This document shows positions 24,964-37,352 of a stretch of DNA of 64,000 nucleotides, piece after piece. The translations under genes were made by a program, and so were the position numbers. Positions within the stretch are counted from its first letter, which is position 1; the number at the start of each line of letters is the position of its first letter. The DNA is from Botryotinia globosa (Eukaryota; Ascomycota; Leotiomycetes; Helotiales; Sclerotiniaceae): the NCBI GenBank assembly GCA_014898425.1, contig RCSZ01000004.1, forward strand, positions 992,001-1,056,000. The letters run 5' to 3'. Under the pieces are notes generated by a model. That model was given only the letters and a program-made list of their open reading frames with translations, ran no database searches and had not been told where the DNA came from.

Positions 24964-27013
24964 ATGGCCTTGGAAGAAGAGACGAGATTCGAGAATCCTG
25001 CACAACATCATTCACAATTCGAAAGGGAAGAAGAAGGAGTGGCAGAAGAAGAGGAGTTTTCAAATACCCTACTCAGATCCGATCGAATCTCCACTACGAA
25101 CACTTCACTCGAATCTTCGCAATCACAATCACAATTACAATCCCAAGCACAGTCCCGGTCAAATCATCCCTCACAATCCCATTTTCCCATACAAACTTTA
25201 CCAAGAACCTCAATCTCTGAAGCATCGACGCGGTCGGAAGAAGAATTGTTAGAGCCAGATGCTGCTACAGCTCTCGCAGATTTACATCCAACAGATACAA
25301 ATATGGATTCACAACCTTCAGGTCATCGGCGGAGGAGGAGTAGCATGATGAACAATTTAGATGGAAGTTTACGAGCTCCAAGAGCAAAGCGATCACCCAG
25401 AACATCGACAATTGGAGTCGATTTGAAATCCGGAGATAGAGTGTCAGACGACGATTCGAGATCCACTAGTGATGATATGGAATTAAACCATTTCTCAGAA
25501 GAGGGTGACTTACAAGACGATGAAGAAACGGGGTTGACTGCTAAATCCAAAGCGAAACGAAAGAAGAAGAAGATACGGCATCAATCAATGGATCACAGAA
25601 TCGCGGGAGAAATCAAAGTAACAAAAGATGAGAAGAAAGAAGCGGATTGGAATGTTATAAGGAAGAGTTTGATGAATGGAGTTTTAATAGGGCTTTGGTA
25701 CACATTTTCTCTATCAATATCTATAGTAAGTTCATCATCTCCCATCTCAAAGATATTTCTAACCTTCCAGTAGTATAACAAATGGATGTTTGACCCAAAA
25801 CATCTCAACTTCCATTTCCCTTTATTTACAACATGTATGCATATGCTAGTGCAATTCTCTCTCGCCAGTCTCGTCCTTTACTTTCTTCCTCAATTCCGAC
25901 CTCGATACGATTCCATCTCCAACCCCCATAATACACATGTATCGGACTCAGATATGGCTCAACATGAGGTGGATTCGAAGAAGCCGTTAATGACGAGAAT
26001 GTTTTACTTTACGCGCATAGGACCATGTGGAATGGCAACAGGATTGGATATTGGTCTTGGAAATATGTCTTTGAAATTCATCACCCTTACATTTTATAGT
26101 TTGTACTCCCTTTCGATTTCCAAATACTTCCATGCTAACATATATATAAGCAATGTGTAAATCCTCAGCTCTAGCATTTGTGCTTCTTTTCGCGTTTGTA
26201 TTTCGTCTCGAAATCCCTTCATGGCGTTTAGTCGGCATCATATTCACAATGACAATTGGTGTTGTAATGATGGTATTTGGCGAAGTGGATTTTTCGACAA
26301 AAGGCTTCGTCCTTGTTATATTTGCCGCATTTTTCTCCGGTTTCCGTTGGGGTTTAACACAAATCCTTCTTCTTCGCAACCCAGCAACTTCGAATCCTTT
26401 CTCCTCGATTTTCTACCTAGCTCCAATCATGTTCGTCTCGCTTCTCGTCATCGCTACCCCTGTGGAAGGATTTCCCGCCCTTTGGGAGGGTCTTAAAGCT
26501 CTAGTAGAAGTAAAAGGCCCGGTTTTTGGACCTTTACTTCTTCTATTCCCTGGTTGCATAGCATTTTGCATGACGGCTTCTGAATTCGCTCTGCTGCAGC
26601 GTACATCCGTCGTTACTCTATCCATCGCAGGTATCTTCAAAGAAGTAGTAACAATTTCAGCCGCAGGATTGGTTTTCCATGATCCTCTCACCCCTATCAA
26701 TATTTCAGGTCTCTTCGTTACCATAGGTGCAATCGCAGCATATAATTGGATCAAAATCCGTAAAATGAGAGAAGATGCTCAAAATGAAGCACATAGAATT
26801 CATGAAGCGACGGAAAGGGCAAGAGAAAGTGGGAGTGATGCGGATGGAGAAGATGCGGAAAGTGATTGGGATGGTCAGGAAGGCAGCTATGTTACGAGTG
26901 ATGGTGATGTGCTACCAAATCCGGATAGATTCCAGGTTAAGAAGGGGGGAAGCTCAAGAGCTGAACATGCACCGTTGGTGGGTGCGAGTTCGAAAAAGGA
27001 TTTGAGTGATTGA
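24964..27013 (+). CDS. SLC35-type (SLC35C2/Ymd8-like) nucleotide-sugar or triose-phosphate transporter
   Basis: Three exons (24964-25725, 25774-26098, 26151-27013; introns 48 and 52 bp) encode 649 residues. A long hydrophilic, Ser/Gln/Glu-rich N-terminus (about 1-235) with a basic cluster (KAKRKKKKIRHQ) precedes about ten membrane segments. Family motifs include LWYTFSLSISIYNKWMF (TM1), the ITLTFYTMCKSSALAF motif split by intron 2, EIPSWRLVGIIFTM, GFRWGLTQILLLRN and the C-terminal SIAGIFKEVVTI block of the TPT/DMT superfamily. The tail (about 590-649) is charged and acidic. It should sit in the Golgi or ER membrane and exchange a nucleotide sugar; the substrate is not deducible. The gene converges on the Rtg2-like gene downstream. 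Confidence 0.9.
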
Positions 27014-27709
27014 TTTCTTGTTGATTGATTCGTCGGATTGATGGGAAGATTGGTGGGAGCATGGAATTGAGTTGAGTTGGGTCCAGCCGCATTTTCAGCA
27101 TAGATATTTATTTTCCTATCACGAGGAGCGAAATGGCAAGATGGCGAGAGAAGAGGAGATGAGGTATATATTTATATAAATATGAACCCCGTATTGTGGG
27201 TATGCAACGAAAGCAGGTGATAGCATGAAATTGGATGGGGATACCCGGCGTTTTTCTGTATGCATTTTGGGTACTTTGGTACACTGTCTTAGATGGTCAT
27301 TTCTGGATGGGTTTGGGTGGTAATATGTGGATGGATGGATGGATGGATGGTTGGTTGGTTGGAGGATGGGTTAGTAGCATAGCAAAGCATAGCAAAGCAT
27401 AGCATGCGTATGAAGATGTTTGATTTCTTTGGATAAAGATTGTAGAAATGCTTGATTGGATATCGTTTAACTTTGACTTTAACTTTGAATACCTAGGTAT
27501 GTATATATGTATGACCGTGTGTGTAAGTATAGAGCTGGGGTATCATTATCATTATCATATCACATGAATCTCTCGTCTTCTCTTCTATAACTTCAACGTC
27601 TCCCCTCACACCTCCCCTCTATCCTCTCTCTCCCTCCTCCTCTCCTCTCCACCCTCCCTGTCTCATCTCTAAAGCTAGAGCAATAACTCCTCACTCAACC
27701 CACGATTTC
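27014..27709. other. Convergent intergenic region
   Basis: 3' flanks of the transporter (+) and the Rtg2-like gene (-). Contains GGAT and GGTT mini-arrays near 27333-27362, a perfect TACCTAGGTA palindrome at 27490-27499 and a CT-rich stretch (about 27570-27670). No gene is visible. Confidence 0.5.
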
Positions 27710-29575
27710 CTATCCCCAAGAAATCTCAACTCTCCTCTTCATTCCCAACCCCTTCCCCACCTTCCCCACAAACTTCTCCAAATCTACATCTCTCTCCCCC
27801 TCCCAAAAAACCCTCAAACAAACCCCCTCCTTCTTCCCCTTCTTCCCCAATCCCTCCTCCCACGTTCCCTCAAATCTCAACCCTCGCAGCCCCTCCCCGC
27901 TCATCCCAGGAACCGTCACAACCCCACAAACCACCCTCGCCACCGCCCCCAAATACTCACACCACCACGCCTTTTCCTCTCCCAAAACCTTTCTCAACCC
28001 CCCCAAAAGCCCTCGATCCACCTTCCCCACATCATTCTCCCACCGCGCACACATCATCAGTGCCAACACCGCAATAACCCCATGCGTCAACCCGGGCATT
28101 CCTGCAATCGCCCCGGAAATAGGCGCGTGCAATGCGCGCGCCGCGTTGAGATTCGATATATCCGCCATATTGTCACCCATATGTTTTCCCACGTATTCTA
28201 AAATTTCAGGGGTGAAGATTTCCGTGCCCGGTTGAGCAACCGGGAGGGCGGAAGAGAGGATTTTTGCAAGCGCGGCGGATTGGAGAGGGGTGCTGGATAA
28301 TTGAGAGGGGAAAAGAAGAAGAGGATGGGTTTCTTGTATTTGAGGTGGAAGTTTGAGATATAGAACTCCTTCGCGATTTCCTCCGCCGCAGAATATCACT
28401 TCTTTGATATTAGGAACGGTTGCGATGATTCCCTCAACTACCTCGACGATGGCGGGAAATTGTTCCCGACGTCTCTTACTCATGCCGTGGATCTTTTCTC
28501 TCTCCTCGGCATTTACTTTGAGCATTTCTTTCGTTTGTTTGAAGCGTTCTCCGGATACTGTATAGCCGGCGATAGAGGGGATGGGATATGGATTGATAGG
28601 ATCGGTATGCATCAACATACTTCCGTAACCTCTGAATCCTCCACCGCAGAAATATATCGTCACACCCTCATCCTTCACGTGCTTTTGAAGTTTGGGAAAT
28701 CTGTGACATAATCCCTGAAACGTCTCGTGAAATCGAGAACGCATATCAGTGCGAATATCATGAATATCACCCCCCTTCATTTTCGCCGTCATCTTCGCCG
28801 CTCCAAAAGGCATACTTTTCGCACACGCCGCACTTTTCGTCCAATATCTGTCCCCCTCTTTCTGCCCCTCCATCTCTATTTCCGCAACCCCTCCCACCCC
28901 CCTCACAGCACCCCCACTATCCATAAACGTCATCTGCACACTCCCACCCCCCAAATCCATCATCACGCCCTCCACCCCCCCAAACCCACTCCTCGCCCCC
29001 AACGCCCCCAACAAACTCTCCACCTGCGGACTCAAAATATCCACTTCCAATCCACTCTCCCTACTAATCGCCCTTGTCATCTCCTCCCTATTCTCCGCCG
29101 TGCGCATCGCCTCCGTCGCAAACACCCCAATATTCTTCCGCAAAACACCATACGAATCGCATATCTTTTTGAATCCCGCAAGACATCCTGCCACGCGCGA
29201 AATCGTGTCGGCGTCGAAGTAGAATTCTCGAGATCCGGGAAGCGAAGAGTGTAGCGCGTCGTAAAGAGAAATGGCAGCCCGATCGCGATAGATGCAGGGA
29301 AGGAGACGGGAGGTAGGAGGTGAGAGATCGGAGATGGAAAAGCGGATTCCATTGCTAGGGTTTGTTTAGTAGGGGATTCTTTCTTTCTTTGGCGTGAGGT
29401 GAGAGTTAAAAGCTTTAGGAAAATTGAAAATATACCTTCCCATATCGACTAAAGCATATAAATGATCTGTGGATTTCTCCACGCCATTGATATCATGAGG
29501 GGGCATTCTGGTAGAAATATTATCAATGGTTATGACGGATGGATCTGTCACGGAGGTGTTTGCGTTGTCTCCCAT
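27710..29575 (-). CDS. RTG2: Rtg2-like retrograde-regulation protein (Ppx/GppA phosphatase family)
   Basis: Two exons (29575-29436 and 29354-27710; 81-bp intron) encode 594 residues. The first ATP-binding motif of the Ppx/GppA fold, DMGSNGIRFSI (from residue 44), is interrupted by the intron and perfectly restored on joining. The second, DLGGGSVQMTF, begins near residue 180, and FCGGGFRGYG and FCGGGNREG follow. Yeast Rtg2 senses mitochondrial dysfunction and controls Rtg1/Rtg3; filamentous fungal homologues carry the same name, with function largely inferred. Length equals the family norm (about 580-600). The start at 29575 is the first ATG compatible with a short leader before DMGSNG; an in-frame upstream extension has no ATG codon in good context. 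The coding strand of the last third is notably G-rich. Confidence 0.88.
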
Positions 29576-30644
29576 CTTGAAATAAGAGATTATCGAAGAC
29601 GTATGAAATCTTTGAAAAGAATGTCTCTGTGGTTTAAACAAAAGTCATTTAGAAAATGACATTGAAAGTGGCATTGTAGTACGCGCTGCCAACTTTTTTG
29701 AGGACTTGCATGTTGTATCGCTGGAAAATGTGCCCCGCGTTTTGGAGGGGCAAGACATGTGATTGAAATTGTTCCTTGTCGTTTGGGGGTTTGGGCTTTG
29801 GGGTTTACACTGGAGCCATTACTATTCTCAATTGTTCTGCTACTGAAGATCTTATGGCTGAAGATTCCTGACAATGTTGAAGATCTCATTTATTAGTAGT
29901 TCATTGGATGTTGCCATCAACCTCACATATCATATTGGCCACAAAAGGCAGGATATAATCAAGTTAAGTAACATAAAAACAGTAAATCTCTATTCATACA
30001 ACTCATAGTATTATCATACAAGCAGAATAGGAAAATAGTAAGCAAACAAATCCGAAAATCAACGCTTGAATCTTTTTGGCAGAGAATTCATCCATCCACC
30101 AATCTTCATCCATCAGTAAAGTTCCACCACAGTCCACAATCAATACCATGTCCACCAATGCCCATGATGATTCTTAGAGCTACCCTCCTTTCATCTCCTC
30201 CATGATCATACCCATTCATTTGTATAAGACCACTCCGGTTCAGTTCAGACCGATTCAAGCCAAGCCACAAGAAAAACTCGAAATCCCTACAATCTATTCA
30301 CAAGTACCCAGATCGCCAACTCAAAAACCAATCTTCCATCTCAATATCCAAACCGCTAGTTCTATCAATTTCAAGGTTCTATCATGCCCCAAGGATAAAT
30401 CCAAGGAGGAAGTCCCTCACTCACAAAGTAGGAGTGTTTTCAATTATAGAAATGTGAAGTTTGAAGTTTGAAGCCCCAAAGTTAGTCGTTTAGTTATGTT
30501 GCAGCGAATCCCGTCATATTAATAATTCCAGAGAGATTACTCGTATCATCCGTCAAGTCGGGATGGTTGCCAATGCCATCCATGAACCATGCTTATCTTA
30601 CATGCCGTGATGGTTGCCAATGCCATCCATGAACCATGCTTATC
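29576..30644. other. Intergenic region between Rtg2-like and ssr4
   Basis: Upstream DNA of the Rtg2-like gene and 3' flank of ssr4. One 89-codon plus-strand ATG frame (30202-30471) has no recognisable domain and no coding signature I can defend. The 47-bp tandem duplication begins at 30562. Confidence 0.45.
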
Positions 30645-30655
30645 TTACATGCCGT
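30562..30655. repeat. 47-bp tandem duplication overlapping the ssr4 stop codon
   Basis: Two perfect 47-bp copies (30562-30608 and 30609-30655), each beginning GATGGTTGCCAATGCC. The ssr4 termination codon (30645-30647) lies in the right-hand copy, so the last codons, stop and early 3' UTR were duplicated. The protein end is unaffected because translation stops in the first copy met by the ribosome. Confidence 0.97.
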
Positions 30656-33022
30656 GATGATCTTCATCCACGTTATCATTATGATGATCAACGCCGTGAA
30701 AGGCATCGCCAAATGCACTATCATCGACGAGATCACCTAACCCATGTCCATCATCTCCCATAGCATCACCAGCATCATATGAAGCTAAAGCATCACCAGC
30801 TGTGTCCAAATCTTCAAGATCGAAATCATTTTCATTGAGTTCAGTATGATGTTCCTGTTCTTCCTGTCCCCCTTGGTGTTCTTGATGTTCTTGTTGTGGC
30901 TCGGGTAAGGAGGTAGAAGTTGTTCGTTGTTCCAATGTATTGTTATCGGAAGATGGCTTGGAAAAATCCGATAATGTTGACTGTTGGTTCTGATTTTGAT
31001 TTTGAGGATTTGGTGCATCATTATTTGTATTATTGTTAGAAGGGTCTGCTGTAGGTGAGACACCTCCTGGTGGTACAACAACCCAATCGGATGTATCAGC
31101 ACCGGTTGTAGGTGGCGCTGTTGCGGTCATAGGTTGCTGAGTTTCTGCTGTTGAAGATGAATCTTGCATGTGAACATCATTTTGTTCTTGTTGTGGGGGA
31201 GATTGACTCTGTTGTGTAATTTGTGGTGTTCCCATAGTTTGTGAGAGATGTGGAGATGCCATATGTAAAGCTCCAGCTGGTGTAGTTGCTGCAGAAGGAT
31301 GTTGTAGGTGACCAGGAGTTGGATAACTGGCACTTGCTGGTGTTGCGTGTGATGAAGATGGATTACTATTGTGGAATTGATCCAGTAAACCAGCAGTAGA
31401 ATTGGTCATATCAACATCACCAACATCGGTGTCATTCATAAGAACACCACTTTGTTGAGAATTGTTTCGTGAAGGTTGAGATGGCGGAGGGCTTGCTCGT
31501 GCAGTAACTTCTTCATATCCACCATCTTGAATACGACGAAGTTCACTAATCGCAACTGCATGACGACCAAGAGAAGCTTCAACCTTTGCAAGAACATCAT
31601 CAACCTTAGAAGGAGTCTTGATTGGAGTTTCGGATTCTTCATTCTCTTCTTCGTCGATTTTACCTTCAAGTCTCCAATATTCGGGACCAATATCTGAAGG
31701 GTTATCGACAGCTGTACGCAATTCTTTCTCAGCTTGAGAAATGAGAGAACCTCTTTGAAATTTCGCAAGACGCTTTGCATGCTTAGCTTTCATTTTTTCA
31801 ATATCCTTGTTGGTTTGAGCAATAGTATCGTGAGCCCTTTTACGGAACTCATCTGCCTTTCCAGGATCAAGACGACCAACATAATTAAGTGTTGGTTCTT
31901 CAGTCTCTTTGAGAGGAGCATTAAATATGCCTTCAGTGAGACTGCTTAATTCACCACGAAGACCAAGGCCAAGGTCTGTGGGAACAATTTGGTTGATAGC
32001 GTAGGGTGAAGAGAGTACTTCCTCCATCCACTCATAGTTTGCAAGGAATCTGCTATAACTGATTTCTCTAGGTGTTGTAAGATCAAACCAATCCCCTCGA
32101 GAATTTTCTTCTTCGTCTTCTTCGACAACTGCCGCAGCATTATTTGCGACGGCGGCTTGAGCAACGTTTGCCGTACGAGCGCGTTTCGATGGTGGACCAG
32201 GTTGAGGATGAGTAGGATATGCCATTGATTGGGGAACTCTTGGTGGAATGCTTGCTGCATACATTGGAGCTCCTCTTGGATGACCACGAGGGAAATCGAT
32301 TTTTGCCCAATTTGCTCTATCATGAAGTAAGAACTCCTTGTGAATGAGCTGACCTTGTTGATGTAAGTATTGTCGTGTACTCATAATGGTTTGAATTTGT
32401 TGATTGATTGGGATCATATGTGGTGGCAGACGATCCTCGGGAGGAGCTTGAGTATAATGTATAATCCATAGATTTGGATCAGGTGAAGGGTTTTGGTTTG
32501 GAATTCGTGGTGGTAAAAGTCGATATCGGCGACGAGTATGAGATGCGATAGGTTCTCCAGTACCATAACCAATTTTGGAATGATAAATTTCTAGAGTCTG
32601 CGAAAGCAAACGAGGTCAGTTAAATTCTGCTCAAATCACATTCATATAAACTCACGCAGCCCATAACTTCGAGAGAGAAAGCTGTTTCTCCAGGAGCCCA
32701 GACGTAACCATCACTTGGGAATTCCTGACCCAATGTAGGTGTTTGCCATGATAATAAGACTGTGCCATCAACCGGTCGGTCCAGGTAAGTCCAATAAACA
32801 GGAGCTTGATCGCGAGTAATTTTGGGTCCATTCATAAGCCATTCTGCGACTCTTTCGGGATGTAGTTGTGTAGGTGTAATTGGAAATCGATATGTAGAGA
32901 GAAGATGAACGTGATGTAACTGCGCAATGCATTAGATTATTATTGACAATTGAAGTTGGAAGAAGTTGTAAACATACCAAGTCGCGATGAATCCCTTGAG
33001 AGGGATCTTGCATTACCTGCAT
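30645..33022 (-). CDS. ssr4: Ssr4-type subunit of SWI/SNF and RSC chromatin remodellers
   Basis: Three exons (33022-32978, 32919-32656, 32597-30645; both introns 58 bp) encode about 753 residues. The N-terminal region HHVHLLSTYRFPITPTQLHP, then APVYWTYLDRPVDGTVLLSW and YVWAPGETAFSLEVMGC, is the DUF1750 signature of fission-yeast Ssr4, a nuclear subunit shared by SWI/SNF and RSC. A helical, Lys/Glu-rich segment follows near the middle (AKHAKRLAKFQRG). The C-terminal 300 residues are Gln/Asn/Ser/Pro-rich and end in an acidic, Asp/His-rich tail. Two in-frame ATGs (33022 and 33013) sit three codons apart; either could start translation, and the stretch between them contains GTAATG, which looks like a weak donor. 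The 3' end overlaps a tandem duplication. Confidence 0.88.
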
Positions 33023-33472
33023 CGTGGAGGTAATAATTGGAATCGCGAAGAGAGAAGCTTCTAATTGCCGCAAGTTTGAAGAAAATTCGACCAGTAAAGA
33101 AATTGATAATCGACGGGTGACGTTCACAATCAATCTGTCGCGAATGTTAGCAGACGCGAATTTGGTGATGGAAGTTGAAAAGGCACTAGTTCTCATCTAG
33201 CACGTGATATCTTACCTTGATGTACATCGAAGGAGACTTTTGAAATTGTAGATGAACAACGCGTAAGAAGTTTATAGGAAACTCGCCGAAGAGTCAGGAT
33301 CTCAGAATCTTTGGTTCGGCCACAGATATGAGTAGCTATCAGTACCATATTCTCGAGAGAAAGTCAGTTTCGGGCATTCGCCCAGGAAATCCAATCCAAT
33401 CCAAGAGGGGACAACAAACAACGAGTCCTTCCAAAGTTCCAATTTTGTGCAAGAATCTCGGGCTATGGTACC
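33023..33472. other. ssr4 upstream region
   Basis: About 450 bp between ssr4 and the 3' end of the next minus-strand gene. No open frame with support was seen; it presumably holds the ssr4 promoter. Confidence 0.5.
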
Positions 33473-34398
33473 TCAAGCAATACCATATTCATTGACCTCT
33501 CCTTTGTAATAGAGTATCAAGGTCTCGGGTTCCAAATCCATCTCTGGGAATTGTGCACATTTAGCACGGTGCTCTTCCAAAAGATATCCATTGAACCCGT
33601 CGTAGTTCCAGTCATAATCTTCTCTCTGATTGGATCGTTAGCTTATTGTGTATGGATTGTTAAACGATCTCATAACAGGAATGACAGCAAGTCAATTACA
33701 TAGACGAGAGATACAACGAGGAGCTTATAGGGCACGCAAGAGTGTATACTGACAGTATCCATGGCATCGCTTTCAAGGGATCTAAGCACGTTCGCAACCC
33801 CGAATTTTACTACCTCCCGACCCAAGGCAACAAGACCCTTGCCATTTGGACGTTGCAAGAGTCGACTGTCCGAGATAGCTAAAGGAGACTTTGGACATTT
33901 TGGAAAATTTGGGAGGAGCACCGGCTTTGCCTTCTTCTTGTTTTTGACAACTCCGCCATAGGTAGTTTCTCTGGCGAATTTTGAGTTGAATACTGGTTTG
34001 TCCGACTTTCCTGATCTTTTCGTTTGAATTCTGCCAGAAGTCTTCGTCTGGATGGGATATTCGATCTTTTTGTCAAGATCCATCTGATCTTGCTTGGGTT
34101 CGACGCGTTCAACGGGATTGTTAGACTTTTTCAAGGAAGTCTTTATTCCTCGAAGCAAAACTGCTTGCTGTTTGCTCAAGGGGCGATGAATGAGTCGATT
34201 GGGATGATTAGGAGAGGTCGCAGAAGTTGGCTCTGGGCTAGACATCATCTCATCTGGGCTAGAAACCTGCTTTTTGGGAGACGTTACCGTCTTTTTCATG
34301 TTCTTCGTAACTCTACCTTTGAGGGTTTTATGAACAATTTTTTGGTGCATCTTGATGGGAGTTGAAGGAACGAGTGAGTTTAATTGAGAAGAAAGCAT
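33473..34398 (-). CDS. Two-exon protein of unknown function, basic N-terminus and acidic C-terminus
   Basis: Not recognised. Exon 1 (34398-33754) is in frame with exon 2 (33625-33473) across a 128-bp intron with a GTCAGT donor, a GCTAACG branch-like site and a CAG acceptor; together they give 265 residues. The first 200 residues are Lys/Ser/Pro-rich with repeated short TSPKK/SSPDE-type stretches, as in disordered nuclear or chromatin proteins. The C-terminal exon is quite different: compact, aromatic and acidic (REDYDWNYDGFNGYLLEEH, ending NEYGIA). The clean frame-preserving splice and non-repetitive second exon argue that it is a real gene. Without the splice the first exon would end in an unrelated hydrophobic tail, so automated annotation may miss the conserved C-terminus. 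Confidence 0.6.
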
Positions 34399-35658
34399 TG
34401 TGATTGTAAAGGTATGTATAATTGTTAATACGCAATTGTGTATAATTATTTAGTTGCGCTTATTGATCGTGGTTGTTAGTTGTAGTTTTAATTGTTTGTA
34501 TGGTGGTAATCGTGTGTGTTGATGGTAGTCGTCGATATGGTGGTGGTAACGCAGGTTGTAATGGTTGTAAGTTATTTTCTAGAATCAGATTTACTTTTAA
34601 GGAAGAGAAGAAGATAAGTTATTTTCAAAGCTATTGTGCAAGAAAAGACGCTTGGAGAGGACCACAAGGTGTCTGCAGTACCTTACTGACCGTATCGGAA
34701 TTTCATTCGCTTACATTCAAAGTTGACTTTTGGTATTTTAGAGTGAATTTGGATAGGCGACTATGATTGAATATGATGAAGACAATGATATGGAAGTGAA
34801 GGTGAGATTTGGGATATTGAAATGAATGTGACTGTCCGAAGCCGCTTCAAGAGTTTGATGTGTTGTTAAGTAGTGATCATGGAATTTCGATGTCAAGAGA
34901 GCTAAAGCTTCGCTTCGAGATGTGGGATAGGGGAAAACTGGAAAAGTCATTCAAGTCACAGTTCACAAGAACTGGCTCTGGATTATAGACAAAGAACTTT
35001 TGCACTGCATTATTTGTTACGTAGCAGTGAATTTAAGCTTTATGGCTGTCATCGAATCCAGATCAGCTCTCTCATCTGATCGTGGTTAGCATCTCCACCT
35101 GCTCTCAGTCATCTGTCTTACTCAATCACACACCATTGCAACAGGAAAGGAACATAAACCTTAAGACCCTCTCAAACTCAAGGAGGATATCCACCCAAAG
35201 ATCTCCTATCTCATGAAAGAAGGCAAGGTAGAACTTAGATTGACGAATTGAAATCATTAATCATATTCTCGGGGGTACATCAAAATCACAAGGTCGTCTG
35301 CATACTTCAATGATCACGCTTGTCGGGTAAGAGAATACTCTATTCTTCTGTAATACTGAAACACTGAGATTCAAGATTCTAGATGGGCTGATGATGATAT
35401 ACCGAGATTCTGAGTGGCTTAGGACTGCTCGGGTTATTGTATTTGGGTGGTTTCGGATTTCTGATGAGATGATGGTTTCGCTTGCTTGCTTTTGATCACT
35501 TTTGCTTCAGACTTTAAGGTTGTATAGTATTCATTATCTTAACTATCAATGATTTGCACCGAAAGCCTCATGTACCGCGGGATATTCAGATTAAAACCCT
35601 TAAATTCATGAACTCCCGAGAACATCCACCCCAAGAGTCCCAACAAACCCCAACAATC
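34399..35658. other. Intergenic region
   Basis: Upstream region of the unknown gene and 3' flank of the P450. GTGGT-type low complexity occurs near 34440-34570. Nothing else is supportable. Confidence 0.5.
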
Positions 35659-37352
35659 CTACCACTCCACAACCTTCATCCTCACATTCATTCCCCCCAC
35701 CGGCTTTGTCGTCACCACCCCACCCACCTTCACCTCCTCCTCCTTATCCCACATTTCCCACTCCAATCCCCCCACCATCCCCGCCAACAAACACTTAAAC
35801 TCACTTATCGCAAACCCTCTCCCAATACAACTCCTCTCCCCGTGAAAAAACGTCATATTGGCAAAATTACTATTCGCCCCACCGGTATTCGCACATCCGT
35901 CTTGGAGCCAACGCTCCGGAGACCATTCGTCGGCTTTGGGGCCCCAGAGAAGCGTAGATCGATTGATGGCGAGCGGGGAAATAAGCACGTGTGTTCCGAG
36001 GGGAAGGGAGATGGGTGCAGAGTTGGGGAGTGTGATGCTTGTCGCGCGGGTGGTCTTGCGCGCGGAGATAGGAACGGTGGGGTAGAGACGGAGTGTTTCT
36101 TGAATCATGGCGTTGAGGATGGGGAGAGAATCGATGATTGTGTGATCTGGTTGTGGAGAGTTTGAATCGCTGGGAGAAGGAATTGCAGCGTGGATTTCTT
36201 GACGGAGTTTGGTTTGCCATTCGGGATGGATGGCGAGGAGATAGATGGCCCATGTGAGTGCTGAGGATGTGGTTTCGTGACCGGCGGCTAGGAATGTAAG
36301 GAGTTGGTCTTCGAGATCCTCATTACTGAAATCGTTGGATCGGATGAGGATACTGAGGATATCCATTCCGTCGACTGTTTTACCTTCGCTTACGGCTTGT
36401 CGTTTTTTATCGATGACTTCGCGACAAAAGATTCGGAGATTCCCAGTCGTTTTGGCGATTACCTTGCTATCTTTGAAAGGAAGTTTCTGAATGAGATCTT
36501 GGGGACCGAAGATGTTGGCTGCAAAGTAAATACCTTTAGTAAAGGTAGGTTCGAGAAGTTCGTTATAATCTCGTACGAGAGGATCGTCCGGATTTCGAAG
36601 AGCACCGAAATCTCTACCCATACCGGCTACACCAATGATATCTAAAGTGACACGAGTGGCCCATTCGTTGAATTCGATATGCGATTCATTTCTTCTTTCC
36701 AATGTACTTGTTTCGCTTATTTCTTGAGAGATACCTTCGACAAGACCAAGAGCTTTGGACCAGAATACTGGGTATAGTCCTTTGATATGTTTGACTTGAA
36801 AAGCGGGAAGTAAATGTTTGCGTTGAAACTTATGAAGAGAACCTTCTGACACGATAGGCCCTTCACCCAAGACCAAGGAAAGGAATTTCCGAACTCCATA
36901 TGGTTTTTCATAATCGTATGAATTATCCGCTAGAATACTTTTCAATACCTGAGGAGATGTTGGAATGATTCTTTCGATATTGCCAAAGGATCGAATGCGG
37001 ATTAAACCATCATTCGGTACATTTTTAACGAATTCCTTGATTTGATGTCCAGGTGGTTTGGTAAATTGTGCTGTACCATTACCCCAGAGATAGTTATGGG
37101 ACTAGATATGAATATTAATGATTGAAGGAAGTTCTGAGGAGTCGAAAAACTCACCACTGGACCGGGTAGATTACGAAGAGGACTAAAGAAGAAAGGATAG
37201 ATGAACATGCTCCAAAATGAAAACAATGCAACATCAGCTAAAAGAAAACGGATCGCTGATCTCGAAATTCGGTCGACGATGAAGTATTGTGGAAATACGT
37301 AAACCAAGATTGCTGCAAGAGCGGAACAGGCCAGCCATTCTGTCTTTCCCAT
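35659..37352 (-). CDS. Cytochrome P450 monooxygenase (intact)
   Basis: Two exons (37352-37155 and 37101-35659; 53-bp intron) encode 546 residues, a normal P450 length. An N-terminal membrane anchor and a second hydrophobic stretch (about 5-55) lead into the Pro-rich hinge LRNLPGPV, where the intron falls. The I-helix AAGHETTSS is at about 338-346, the K-helix ETLR near 401, a PERW-type meander motif (WSPERW) follows, and the haem-binding loop is FFHGERSCIG with the axial Cys near 491. All key residues are present. The enzyme should be ER-bound and use P450 reductase; substrate unknown. Neighbours give no biosynthetic-cluster context. The last ~70 codons are unusually G-rich on the coding strand, a bias shared with the end of the Rtg2-like gene. 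Confidence 0.93.

Noticed and set aside
28727..29254. Plus-strand frame of 175 codons rich in His/Arg/Thr
   Set aside because: Antisense shadow of the G-rich Rtg2-like coding sequence.
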